Shown here: positions 54,054 to 63,485 of the stretch, one piece after another
Numbering within the stretch: position 1 is the first letter of the stretch
How the letters are laid out: the number at the start of each line of letters is the position of its first letter
DNA from: Paenibacillus lautus NBRC 15380
GTDB lineage: Bacteria; Bacillota; Bacilli; Paenibacillales; Paenibacillaceae
Length of the DNA: 64,000 bases
Direction: 5' to 3'
Assembly: GCF_004000945.1 (NCBI RefSeq)
Contig: NZ_BIMF01000001.1
Location: 558,001 to 622,000, forward strand
The notes under the pieces: model-generated
What the model saw: the letters and a program-made list of their open reading frames with translations, nothing else
What the model was told of the DNA's origin: nothing
The model's database searches: none
Position numbers and translations under genes: made by a program

Positions 54054-56468
54054 TTACGCACCTCCTTTGCTTACGAGATAATCTTTAGCTTTCACAACAA
54101 CATTGTCCACACGAACCTCTTTATCGTTATAATTAACGATGACTTGTTTCCCGTTACTATATGTTGTTTCGAATACACCGCTTATGATTTCACGATGACC
54201 CGTAATGAACTCGTTCTGCACATCGCCAAGCGCCTCTTCGTATTTTTGATACTGGGACACGATCTCATCAAGCCAGTCTTTGTAGTTTGTGCTATAGAAC
54301 TCATGCAGAGAAAGTGATTTAAGCAGCTCCTGTGATGGAGCATTCGTCACGACAAATGACGGTACTGCGCCGTATTCAATTCCCTTTAAGAAATTGTTCG
54401 CATAGTCATCACTCAAGTTCGCATACTCAAACGAGTATGTTGTCAGACCGTGGAGAGCAATTTGAGCAAAGGGTACCACACGATCGACAAACAAATCGTA
54501 GGAGAAGTTAGACGCCATATTGTCCATATGGCTGATATATGGGAAGGTATATGCGTTACCACTTTCCCCTTTTACGCTGCCAAACGTTTCTTTTGTCTTC
54601 TCGAACAATTGGCTCTGAATTTCCTTCGATTGTTCTCTTGTTGTTAGATAATTCTCATTAAAATCCGTATTCAAGAACGATCCGATTCCTTGACCGTATA
54701 CATAGCCATCGATTCCTAATGATTGTGCTTCTTGAAAATCCCCTTCGATAACACCCTGCATAAATTGAGGACTGACAAACGTCTTCCGCCTGCTATCCCA
54801 ATTCATCGATTCAATGACAGAAGAAGCTAAATCACGAAGGCCATCTCTATTCTTCCGAAACCCATCTTTACCGCCTCTGTTATACGTATAGGAAGAGGCA
54901 TCCAGATAAACCGTGTAGCCCTTCGAATGAGCGAAATCGGTAAATCTCTTCATTCCCTTGTTACCGCCAAGTTTATCTGGAACGGGGAAGTCACCGCCAA
55001 ACTTGCTGTATCCATCGTTCTGCCATCCGAGATAAGTGATGTCCATGTTATCCACACCGAGTGCAGACAACTCCTGGACAATACCTTCCGCCTCTTTCGT
55101 GGTTGTTAACGGTAGATAGGAATCCCACAAAAATCCGTCTTCGGTATCGCCGCCAAGGAAGTGCAGCTGAAGCCGCAGCTTCGCTCGCTCACCTTCTAAC
55201 GGTTTCATCGCAGACTCCTTCATCAACAAATCCCGATAGCGCTCTGCTAATGTAACATAGCTAATTTCCTCGTGTTTCTCCTCGATCATATAATAACGGG
55301 TAGCACGATCCGACTTCGTTATTTCCTTGCTATACGTCAAGTAACCATTCTGCTTCTTCGTATCTGTCGGTTGGAAGAACTTGAACCGGTATTGATACTC
55401 TGGTGCAACCCAGTTGAATTGACTGAATGATCCCGAAGGGGCCGCTACCACATTCGCATACTCTTCACCTTCCGTTATGACTCCTAGAAGCGCTTGCTTA
55501 TTCGATTTAATCCCGAATACCGGCATGGTAATCGGATTACGATCAGAGAGGGTATTGCGGTTACTGTATGCCCAATCGTCACCGTAAACACGCTCCGTAT
55601 AGAGGTTCTGCGTGCCCGCACGACGTTCTCTGAAATCAATTAACGCGCCCGGACCGTCTGGGATGTACAGAAATCCATCTTCATCATTCGAAGTTTGGGC
55701 ACCCAAGAAAGGGAACAACCGAATGGATACTAGGCGAGCCATAGGATCTTTCTTGGGCTTCGGTTTCTTGACTTCTTTACCATCCTTATCAACCGTAGCT
55801 GCCGCCGGCTCTTCCTTCGGAATGACTTTCTCATCCACAAGACCTTCAGCTAACACTTTCGTTTCCACGAAATCTTCGCCGAGCTTTACTTCTACAGGAA
55901 TCATGAAGCCAAGATTCGGCATGTCATACATCACTTTAAATCCCTGATCCGTTACTTCGAACTGGCTTATTCCCCCTTTTTGTGCATAGAAGTTAGTCTC
56001 CTTCAGCAAATCTTTACGCAGATTAAACTCTACATAACGGAACATAAAGGGGGAAGCAAGATGCACCTTCCATGCATCCGTATTCAGCTTATCCTGCCAA
56101 TCCTTCGGATTAGGAAAGGAGCGCCATACTTCTCCTGTTGTTTTACTTGTTACGGTAAAATGACCGGAGGACTTATCCGCTTTAAGCAATAATTTCTCAT
56201 TTTCCGCTATCCTTTGGAACTTCGTTTCATCCGGCAATTTTCCATTTGATTTCGCAGGGGTTACTGCCTTTGTCGTATTCGTCTGAGGTGCCGTCTTTGT
56301 CTCCGTTTGAGTTTCAGTCTTTATTTCAGTCTGTGCTGTAGTTTGAGTTTCGGTCTGCTTCTTATCGGTTGAAGCGGATGCAGCAAACATGAAACCGCCG
56401 AGCGTCGACGCGAATAAGACGCAGATGACAGCTACCATTAATCGTTTTTTGGAGCGTAATAAGCGCAT
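54054..56468 (-). CDS. Secreted DUF5696-like protein, locus 2
   Basis: 804 residues from the ATG at 56468, which overlaps the stop of the upstream gene (TGATG) and has GGAGGTG upstream. N-terminal hydrophobic signal/anchor (KKRLMVAVICVLFASTLGGF) and a Thr/Gln/Glu repeat linker (ETQTETKTAPQTNTT). Paralogue of the 5603-8239 product: shared GWQNDGYSKF-like barrel segment, LNTDFN (Asp602), ESGNAYTFPY (Glu635), DRVVPFAQ (Asp662) and the C-terminal VIVNYNDKEVRVD. The two proteins differ clearly outside these motifs, so the loci are old relatives and not a recent copy. Function unproven. Confidence 0.75.
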   Translation of the reverse strand: MRLLRSKKRLMVAVICVLFASTLGGFMFAASASTDKKQTETQTTAQTEIKTETQTETKTAPQTNTTKAVTPAKSNGKLPDETKFQRIAENEKLLLKADKSSGHFTVTSKTTGEVWRSFPNPKDWQDKLNTDAWKVHLASPFMFRYVEFNLRKDLLKETNFYAQKGGISQFEVTDQGFKVMYDMPNLGFMIPVEVKLGEDFVETKVLAEGLVDEKVIPKEEPAAATVDKDGKEVKKPKPKKDPMARLVSIRLFPFLGAQTSNDEDGFLYIPDGPGALIDFRERRAGTQNLYTERVYGDDWAYSNRNTLSDRNPITMPVFGIKSNKQALLGVITEGEEYANVVAAPSGSFSQFNWVAPEYQYRFKFFQPTDTKKQNGYLTYSKEITKSDRATRYYMIEEKHEEISYVTLAERYRDLLMKESAMKPLEGERAKLRLQLHFLGGDTEDGFLWDSYLPLTTTKEAEGIVQELSALGVDNMDITYLGWQNDGYSKFGGDFPVPDKLGGNKGMKRFTDFAHSKGYTVYLDASSYTYNRGGKDGFRKNRDGLRDLASSVIESMNWDSRRKTFVSPQFMQGVIEGDFQEAQSLGIDGYVYGQGIGSFLNTDFNENYLTTREQSKEIQSQLFEKTKETFGSVKGESGNAYTFPYISHMDNMASNFSYDLFVDRVVPFAQIALHGLTTYSFEYANLSDDYANNFLKGIEYGAVPSFVVTNAPSQELLKSLSLHEFYSTNYKDWLDEIVSQYQKYEEALGDVQNEFITGHREIISGVFETTYSNGKQVIVNYNDKEVRVDNVVVKAKDYLVSKGGA

Positions 56469-58579
56469 CACATCGACACCTCCTGATAGATCGTGTAAAC
56501 AAAGTTTCCAAATTCGGATGTGAGTCCGATTAAGATGAACACAAGTACCCACATAATGGTCATCGTGATGACCGTAAGTGCAATGTTCAATACCGTTTCG
56601 CCAACACCGTAGTTTTGCAGCGCTTGAATGTTCCAGAAGAATAATAACCCGCTCCACAAAAGCATACCGACCTCAATGGAGCCGTAAATGGATGCTTCGC
56701 TTTGCGTAAAGATGTTCGAAATAAGAGCAAGCGGGATCCCGAGTAACACAACTGGGAACAAGGAATAACAGCTTCCAACGAGTACATCTTTAAACCGCGC
56801 TTCACCTTGCTTGATGGAACCTACCAAATAGTTACATATCACCCATGAGAACCATACGGCCAAGAAGACCGTGAGCATGTAGGTTGAACCTTTGGCATAG
56901 ACCGGAACTGGATTATATGTAAAGCTCGTATAGAATGATTTCACCAGCAGCATGACGACCGTTAATATGAGAATAACGAAAGCACTGATGTAGCCGCCCT
57001 TGTTCAAATATCTCAAATCACCAAACCCATCAATCGGATGTTTCAAGATGTAGAATACATGCTTTAATTGCTGGAACCACGTTTGCTTGTTTAACTTCGT
57101 GGATTTCGGCATAATCTGGAAATTGAACTTTCTCTTTAGCTTCATATACACCCATAATAAGAGGCCCGCTATAATAGCACAGTTCGCCAAGGTTGAGAAA
57201 TTTTTCTGGAACCACTGCAGACGAATTTGCCAGAATGAATCCGAGTATCCCTCGCCATCTCCTGCAAGCTTGAACAAGTCTCTAGCGCGCTCGTACTCAC
57301 CTCGGGAAAATGCGGCTTCCGCGATTCCCTTGTAGGCTGGAGAGAAGTGAGCATTCAACTTCAGTACTTTGTTCCAATATTGCTCCCCTTCTGCATACTT
57401 GCCTTCCTGCATCAGCTTGTAAGCTTCGTGGACCGCTGCTCCAAATTCTGTCGGTTCATATACTTGAATGAGGTTAAGCGCCTCATCCAAAATATAAAGA
57501 CGTTTATTCGAATTGGTTTCTACTGCAACAGGTGCCGATGTTAAGCCAACCAGTGAATTACCTAGGGCAGAACGACCCGACCAATAAAACAGCATTTCTC
57601 CATTTGCATCATATTGAGAAACAATGTTCCTTGATTTATCAATAATCGTTACATTACCATTCTGATCCAATGAAATATCCGTAAGTTGCTCCTCTATCAA
57701 TTCATCCGTATCTACTGTCGAGAAAGAGAATAACCCTTTATTAAACTCCATCTCTTTCCATATGTTCTCACCGCGAATGTTTAATTTCTTGACTTGCTCC
57801 GTCTTGGACCCGGACACCGTATAGATGAAGCCTTGACCATCAATATCGATATTCCGGATCGTTACAGGCAGCAATCGGACTTGCCGACTCAATTGCTCCT
57901 TCGAATAAAACTGCCTGCGGATGATATCCATCAGCGTGACTTCTGTTTTATTCGTACCGAAGAACTGGTCAAATTTCCCTTCAGGCGTAAATTGGATGAT
58001 CCCGTGATAGCTTCCTTTGGATACGACATATATAAAACCGCGTTTATCGATAACCATATTCGTCGGTTCATATACGAAGGATTCATTAATAAATCGGGAT
58101 TCAGGACGGCCAATTTCGTTCAATAATTTCGCATTCTTATCTAGGTGAACAACCCGCTTATTCCCTGTATCCGCAATGTAAATATCGCCATTGTCAGCAA
58201 TAAACACACCCTGTGGTTGATTTAGCGGGCTTTCTGGTAAGGTGATTACACGGACGAGTTCACCTTCTTGATTCATATGAACAATCCGATTATTATCCGT
58301 ATCTGCAATATAAATATCATCATTGTCTGCTATGAATAGATCTTGAGGTCTTTGCAGCGATGTATACTCTACTTCACCCTTCTCATTGACTACTGGAATT
58401 TCCTGCGCTAATACGCCGACCGGAGAATAAGCAGATTGAGTCATGATCGTACGTTCATAACTATCTTCTGTGAAGGTTCGGTAAGGAACATCAGCGCTCG
58501 CTTTCATCGGGAATCCAGTCAAGGCAATCAAGCAGACTAGCCAAAGCACATATTTCGATTTGCTTTGATTGTTGTGCAT
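56468..58579 (-). CDS. NHL propeller-TPR-Yip1 fusion membrane protein
   Basis: 703 residues, RBS GGGGGGAGGTG. Signal peptide (1-29, ending MKASA). NHL repeats at about 75-390 (LQRPQDLFIADNDDIYIADT, NRIVHMNQEGELV, NKRVVHLDKNAKLL). TPR-like helices at 395-455 (GKYAEGEQYWNKVLKLNAHF). A membrane helix at about 466-484, a cytoplasmic link, and a Yip1-like domain with five membrane segments (about 510-700; HPIDGFGDLRYLNKGG). It joins in one chain what locus 1 encodes as two genes (8858-10306 and 8257-8880). Confidence 0.85.
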   Translation of the reverse strand: MHNNQSKSKYVLWLVCLIALTGFPMKASADVPYRTFTEDSYERTIMTQSAYSPVGVLAQEIPVVNEKGEVEYTSLQRPQDLFIADNDDIYIADTDNNRIVHMNQEGELVRVITLPESPLNQPQGVFIADNGDIYIADTGNKRVVHLDKNAKLLNEIGRPESRFINESFVYEPTNMVIDKRGFIYVVSKGSYHGIIQFTPEGKFDQFFGTNKTEVTLMDIIRRQFYSKEQLSRQVRLLPVTIRNIDIDGQGFIYTVSGSKTEQVKKLNIRGENIWKEMEFNKGLFSFSTVDTDELIEEQLTDISLDQNGNVTIIDKSRNIVSQYDANGEMLFYWSGRSALGNSLVGLTSAPVAVETNSNKRLYILDEALNLIQVYEPTEFGAAVHEAYKLMQEGKYAEGEQYWNKVLKLNAHFSPAYKGIAEAAFSRGEYERARDLFKLAGDGEGYSDSFWQIRLQWFQKNFSTLANCAIIAGLLLWVYMKLKRKFNFQIMPKSTKLNKQTWFQQLKHVFYILKHPIDGFGDLRYLNKGGYISAFVILILTVVMLLVKSFYTSFTYNPVPVYAKGSTYMLTVFLAVWFSWVICNYLVGSIKQGEARFKDVLVGSCYSLFPVVLLGIPLALISNIFTQSEASIYGSIEVGMLLWSGLLFFWNIQALQNYGVGETVLNIALTVITMTIMWVLVFILIGLTSEFGNFVYTIYQEVSM

Positions 58580-58603
58580 GGTACACCTCCCCCATTCCTC
58601 TGC

Positions 58604-59518
58604 TTATTTGATCCCCGAATGCGCCATCGTCGTGATCACTTTTCTCTGGAAGATCAAAAAGATTAGCAATGATGGTAAAAACATGATTAGCGCTCCTGCC
58701 GCCGCAGCTCCCTGTCTAGCTACCGAGTTACTTAAACCGGATGTTAACGTACTCATGTAAAACGGCAATGTCTTCATGGAATCTTCCTGCATGAACAACG
58801 TTGAAGTCTCTAAGTTTCCCCATGCCGATTGAAAAGCAAGGATTGTAATCGTGGCAATGGCAGGCGTAACAATTGGCATAACAATGCGTAGAAAAATGGT
58901 GAATTCTTTGGCGCCATCGATCTTCGCTGCTTCAAGCAGCTCGTTGGGCACTTGGTCCATAAACTGCTTTAATAGGAATACGCCTACTGGCATCGCAACA
59001 AGGGGCAGCACGTGACCCAGATAAGTGTTCATGATCCCTAAGCTTTGAATGACGATAAAACGCGGAATTGCAATAGCTTCTGTTGCGAATAGCAACGACA
59101 GCATAATCAAACCAAGTACAATCTTCGAACCTGGGAACGGATGCTTGGATAAAGGATAGGCACACATCGCTCCTGTGATAACCATGGCAACGCTAGACAA
59201 AAGGGTAACCACAATACTGTTAAATACATATCTGGACACCGGAACAATGGTGCTTTCCGTCATGGCAAACAGTTCCGTGAAACTTCCTGTTGTCGGCTCC
59301 CTAACAATAAATGTAGGCGGGAACATGAATAGCTCATGCAATGGTTTAAATGCATGGTTGAACAAATAAATGAGCGGAAGGAGCATGAAAATGGCAAGCG
59401 GCAAGAGACAGATGGCAATCCATATTTGTGCTCGATCGATCAATCTCAGAGCTAATACAAAATCGCTCCACTTTATCTTTAATTTCCGCTGCATGGCAGT
59501 CATCCGTGCCTCTTGCAT
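58604..59518 (-). CDS. ABC sugar transporter permease, MalG type (first pair, locus 2)
   Basis: 304 residues, RBS GAAGGAGG. Six membrane segments; EAA loop LEAAKIDGAKEFTIFLRIVM near 198-218. Shared FKPLHELFMFPPTFIVRE with the 10327-11190 permease (FKPLDELFIFPPTLFVRN). Start overlaps the stop of its MalF-type partner (TAATG). Confidence 0.93.
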   Translation of the reverse strand: MQEARMTAMQRKLKIKWSDFVLALRLIDRAQIWIAICLLPLAIFMLLPLIYLFNHAFKPLHELFMFPPTFIVREPTTGSFTELFAMTESTIVPVSRYVFNSIVVTLLSSVAMVITGAMCAYPLSKHPFPGSKIVLGLIMLSLLFATEAIAIPRFIVIQSLGIMNTYLGHVLPLVAMPVGVFLLKQFMDQVPNELLEAAKIDGAKEFTIFLRIVMPIVTPAIATITILAFQSAWGNLETSTLFMQEDSMKTLPFYMSTLTSGLSNSVARQGAAAAGALIMFLPSLLIFLIFQRKVITTMAHSGIK

Positions 59519-60513
59519 TATTCATCCTCCTTCGGTGCGAATAAATGACCGAAAAATTTACTTAACACATAACACATCAGAAGAACGACGATGGAAATCG
59601 CACTGGCGTAACCGAGCTCGAATCGAATAAATCCATAGTCATTGATATGGTCAATTAATAATTGACCCGCATAATTCGGGGTGGGGTTCGTACCCGACAA
59701 TTGAACCCCAATACCACCGGATTTAATCGTATGAACGATCGCCATAATGGCTGCGAACATCATCTGCGGCTTCATCATTGGAATGGTGATGTACCACACT
59801 TCTTGGAGACGGCTCGATATACCGTCAATTCTTCCTGCCTCATACAATTGTCGATCCACATTAAGGATACCGGCCAAGATGGCCAAGAATCCGATACCCA
59901 TGGAAGACCAAATCGAGACAACAATCATAATATTGAGCAAGTAATCTTTATCGAGTAAGAATAAAACCGGCTTCTCAATAATTCCCCATTTAATTAAAAA
60001 GCTGTTGATATAACCCGATCGGTCCCCGGTAAACATAACGGTCCATACGACTGTCATCGCAATACCTGCCGACAACGAAGGTGCATACATGGCGAGTGCA
60101 TACCCAGTGCGCATCGTATTCGGCAGCTGAGCGATTAACCAGGCTAATAAAAAGGCAAGAATATAACCGACCGGCCCTACGAATACGGCAAATTTAAATG
60201 AATTAGGCAATACATACTGTAAGAAAATAATGTCCTGTGAGAATAGGTTCTGGTAGTTAAGCCAGCCCCGCCAAGATGGAAAATCAAAGGCATTAAAGTA
60301 GGTGAAGCTTAGCAGAATACCTGATACAACAGGGATCAGAATGAATATGATGAACATCGCCATAAACGGTAAAATAAATAAGTAAGACAAGCGGTACTTC
60401 CAGATTTCTTTCAGCAAATAATTCATTCGTTCCGAAATGCTGGTTTTCATCTTCACTGGCTTGGTCGGAGCTCCGCTCATCTTTTCAGAAAGGGCTGGTA
60501 CATTATCTGACAT
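59518..60513 (-). CDS. ABC sugar transporter permease, MalF type (first pair, locus 2)
   Basis: 331 residues, RBS AAAGGAGCG. Soluble N-terminal tail of about 40 residues, six membrane segments, EAA loop YEAGRIDGISSRLQEVWYIT near 230-250 with the YEAG variant shared with the 11196-12176 permease. Overlaps the long solute-binding gene by 11 bases, again indicating a joint receptor-permease unit. Confidence 0.93.
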   Translation of the reverse strand: MSDNVPALSEKMSGAPTKPVKMKTSISERMNYLLKEIWKYRLSYLFILPFMAMFIIFILIPVVSGILLSFTYFNAFDFPSWRGWLNYQNLFSQDIIFLQYVLPNSFKFAVFVGPVGYILAFLLAWLIAQLPNTMRTGYALAMYAPSLSAGIAMTVVWTVMFTGDRSGYINSFLIKWGIIEKPVLFLLDKDYLLNIMIVVSIWSSMGIGFLAILAGILNVDRQLYEAGRIDGISSRLQEVWYITIPMMKPQMMFAAIMAIVHTIKSGGIGVQLSGTNPTPNYAGQLLIDHINDYGFIRFELGYASAISIVVLLMCYVLSKFFGHLFAPKEDE

Positions 60514-63472
60514 TCAGAATCGCTCCTTTCCAAGGTTCAGTAATTCGGATGAGATCCATCTTCTTCAATACGTTCCCGTTCTCATCGATATAATTGAATT
60601 CTTGCTGTTTACGCTTCATTTCCCGATTAATCTCTTTAACCGCCTTCTCGAGGGCAATCCTTGGATTTACTTGATCAATGGCTACATTGTTCCAAGCAAA
60701 ACCGAGTTCGCGAGTCGTCATGTATCCTCCCGGTACGTTTGGCCATTCTTGCATCCACCGCCATTGCTCCAAGATAACGCTGAGATCCTCCTGCTTCCAA
60801 GGCATATTGGCAAAAGCCTGAACATTAGCCGAATTCCAGCGGAATGTTTCACCGCGATATTGCTCCAGATTAAGTCCAAACTCGGTTTGAATATCTTCGG
60901 ACATATACCATTTAAGGAAATCCCAAGCTAGGTCGCGTTTCTCTGTGGGCGTATCATTAAAGAGAACGTTCGCCGTCGGTGCTCCGCCTGAAGCCCATCT
61001 TGCAACGGTACCGTCTGGTTGCTTTGTTCCAGGGATAGGAGCGATTGCCCATTCATTCATGATTTCCGGTGCTGCGACAAGCAGCTGCATGTATGTATTG
61101 AAATCTGAAATCCCGATAGGCATCGTTCCGTCTCTAAACTGTTGATAGAAACTGTTGACTTGTCGTTCCATACCGTACACATTGAACATTTCCGTCCACT
61201 CTTTGAACACTTCAAAAGCTTTCGGTTCATTTAATGCACTCGATAGTCCGTCCTCCGAATACAACTGCACGTTATTTTGGAAGAACAAATATGAGAAGTT
61301 ATCCGGCGGGATGTAGAAGTTACTTTCATTCTGCAATAACGTCGGCAAAATCTTGTATACATCTTCCCAAGTATCCGGGATCGATAGGCCGAGCTGGTCC
61401 ATAATATCCTTGCGATAAAACATAATGTTAAAGTTATTCGTCTCCGGAATACCATACACACCACCGTCATAACGGTAAGGCTGCATAATTCCTGGATGAA
61501 ATTGATCTAACTGTTCCTTCGAATCGGGGAACTTCGTAAAATCATAAATAGCATTACGAAGTGCATAATCAAAGATCGATGCACTCTGCACCCCAATTGC
61601 TACATCAGGCAATATCCCGGCAGCTTTACCGAGAACCACTAAATCTGCTGATTGGACCAAATTGATATTTACCTTAATACCATGCTCTGGCGTAAATCGC
61701 TCATTGGCAAGCTGCTGCAGCTCATCTACGTAATCGCGCCCTTTGAACATCCAGATATTCAGTTCATCTTCTGCATTCCGATCAAGCTGGTTCTTGCTTG
61801 TAAAGGAATAGAATAAGGTAACAATCGAGTTCCATAATTTCTCGAACCAGTTCGCCTCTATTTTAGGCAGTTTTGTATCGGGGGCAGCTACATAAATTCG
61901 ATCCATTTGCAGCGGGGTATTCATCAAGTCCACACGCTGGGCTTCAATCTTCTCTTGCATCGTTCCGATGGTTAACTGACTATAAGGAATTTCATTCGGA
62001 TCTTTCAATAAATCTTCTAAATCTCGCGCACTGGACTTAAAGGATTGTGATACATTGTCTCTTACCTTATTGATTGCGATCATTTGATCTGTAAGTTTGT
62101 TGAGGCTATCCTTTAATACTTCAAGTCTCTTTGTCATACCCGGGATATCTTTTTCAATATTCCATACGCGATACGCATCACTGCTATTCCCTGTAGCAAT
62201 ACGCAGCTCTCTGGAAACATCTCGAAGCTCTTTCGACATTTGATCGATGTCAGCTATGACGGGGATATAAGGCTCTATCGTTGCTTCCATCTTGATCGAA
62301 TGCTTTCCTTTGGTGAAATAGAAATCAAAGGATTCCCCATCCGTATTCGCAAGCGATACCTTTTTCCAGTCGCTGTTATATGGAAACGGAACGTTTTTCA
62401 TTTCGTTAAAAGGAATTTCACCGTCGATATATATATTTCGGAATACCGTAGCGTTTTTACGTAAATTTTGTTTTACTCGGAATGTCAGATTATATAAGCC
62501 ATCTTCCGGAACTTCGAAATCCCATATTATCGCCTGACCGCCTTTGTTCCATCCCGTACCACCGATCGTATTAAATCGAACGAGATCGAGCGACTTAGGC
62601 TGGGATAAAGGGCTCCGATCATACTGTGTTTGAATCGAAGATGAGTTTTTAAGACTAAACTGTTCACCCTCGATGACAATGGCTTCCTTGCTACCCCTCG
62701 CAGCAGTCGCTGGATACGATTTTTTCACGTCTTCATAATTAGCAATCGCTTCAGGGGCCTCTAAACGAAATGATTTCAGCGCAACCGACTGACGAATCGT
62801 TTCCATGCGAATCGTGTTTTCGCCTTTGTTCAAATGCCATTGTAACGGTTTGCTATAGGACCCTTCAGAATCCCGAAAGGAGGTCGTTTTCCAGCCCACT
62901 TCTTCGTCAATCAAAGAGCGAAGTTGATTGCCTTCATCATCATATTTTTCAGGTCTTACTTCAGCAAATCGTCGTTCCAGGGAGACCGAGTGTGCCTCAC
63001 GAAACGGATATTCTCCGTTGATCTGGACACTCATGATCACCGACTGGCGTCCGGTCCCATCTTTTGAAAGAAACGGGTGATAATCCGCAGCCAGCTCATA
63101 GATCCCTTCTTGATCTACATTTACTTTGTACTCTACCCAGCCTTTAGGCTGTGACCATAGAAGAACATCATTCTCACCTTCATAGGTACCGACAGAGACA
63201 ACAGCATCATCCGATTTCGCATGATAGGCTTTGGCGTCAATCTCAATCCCCTTCGTGCCCATCGGGATCTTCTTCTGTTCCCATTCTTTCGAAATCGTAT
63301 AAAAATACGGTTCATGACTCGTAAAATCTTGAGTAAGTGAATCCTGACTACTTGTTTCTGCAATCTTGGAATCACCTTGTGCGTTACCTGGTAACACCGG
63401 ACTGCCTATTAGGGCTACGGATAAGATAACGAGCAATAATCGGTTAAGAAATTTAATACTTCTCTTTACCAT
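60503..63472 (-). CDS. Very long solute-binding protein with N-terminal beta-sandwich domains, locus 2
   Basis: 989 residues, RBS GGAGGG. Signal peptide (1-31, ending GNAQG) without lipobox. Two beta-sandwich regions as in the 971-residue protein of locus 1: first about 100-245 (LQWHLNKGENTIRMETIRQS), second about 265-405 (WNKGGQAIIWDFEVPEDGLY; YIDGEIPFNEMKNVPFPYNS). A helical region spans 415-520; the solute-binding protein type 1 domain (about 570-940) has ILPDVAIGVQSASIFDYALR and WASGGAPTANVLFNDTP. It ends with a tail rich in charged residues. Confidence 0.87.
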   Translation of the reverse strand: MVKRSIKFLNRLLLVILSVALIGSPVLPGNAQGDSKIAETSSQDSLTQDFTSHEPYFYTISKEWEQKKIPMGTKGIEIDAKAYHAKSDDAVVSVGTYEGENDVLLWSQPKGWVEYKVNVDQEGIYELAADYHPFLSKDGTGRQSVIMSVQINGEYPFREAHSVSLERRFAEVRPEKYDDEGNQLRSLIDEEVGWKTTSFRDSEGSYSKPLQWHLNKGENTIRMETIRQSVALKSFRLEAPEAIANYEDVKKSYPATAARGSKEAIVIEGEQFSLKNSSSIQTQYDRSPLSQPKSLDLVRFNTIGGTGWNKGGQAIIWDFEVPEDGLYNLTFRVKQNLRKNATVFRNIYIDGEIPFNEMKNVPFPYNSDWKKVSLANTDGESFDFYFTKGKHSIKMEATIEPYIPVIADIDQMSKELRDVSRELRIATGNSSDAYRVWNIEKDIPGMTKRLEVLKDSLNKLTDQMIAINKVRDNVSQSFKSSARDLEDLLKDPNEIPYSQLTIGTMQEKIEAQRVDLMNTPLQMDRIYVAAPDTKLPKIEANWFEKLWNSIVTLFYSFTSKNQLDRNAEDELNIWMFKGRDYVDELQQLANERFTPEHGIKVNINLVQSADLVVLGKAAGILPDVAIGVQSASIFDYALRNAIYDFTKFPDSKEQLDQFHPGIMQPYRYDGGVYGIPETNNFNIMFYRKDIMDQLGLSIPDTWEDVYKILPTLLQNESNFYIPPDNFSYLFFQNNVQLYSEDGLSSALNEPKAFEVFKEWTEMFNVYGMERQVNSFYQQFRDGTMPIGISDFNTYMQLLVAAPEIMNEWAIAPIPGTKQPDGTVARWASGGAPTANVLFNDTPTEKRDLAWDFLKWYMSEDIQTEFGLNLEQYRGETFRWNSANVQAFANMPWKQEDLSVILEQWRWMQEWPNVPGGYMTTRELGFAWNNVAIDQVNPRIALEKAVKEINREMKRKQQEFNYIDENGNVLKKMDLIRITEPWKGAILNVR

Positions 63473-63485
63473 TCGTATCCCTCCA

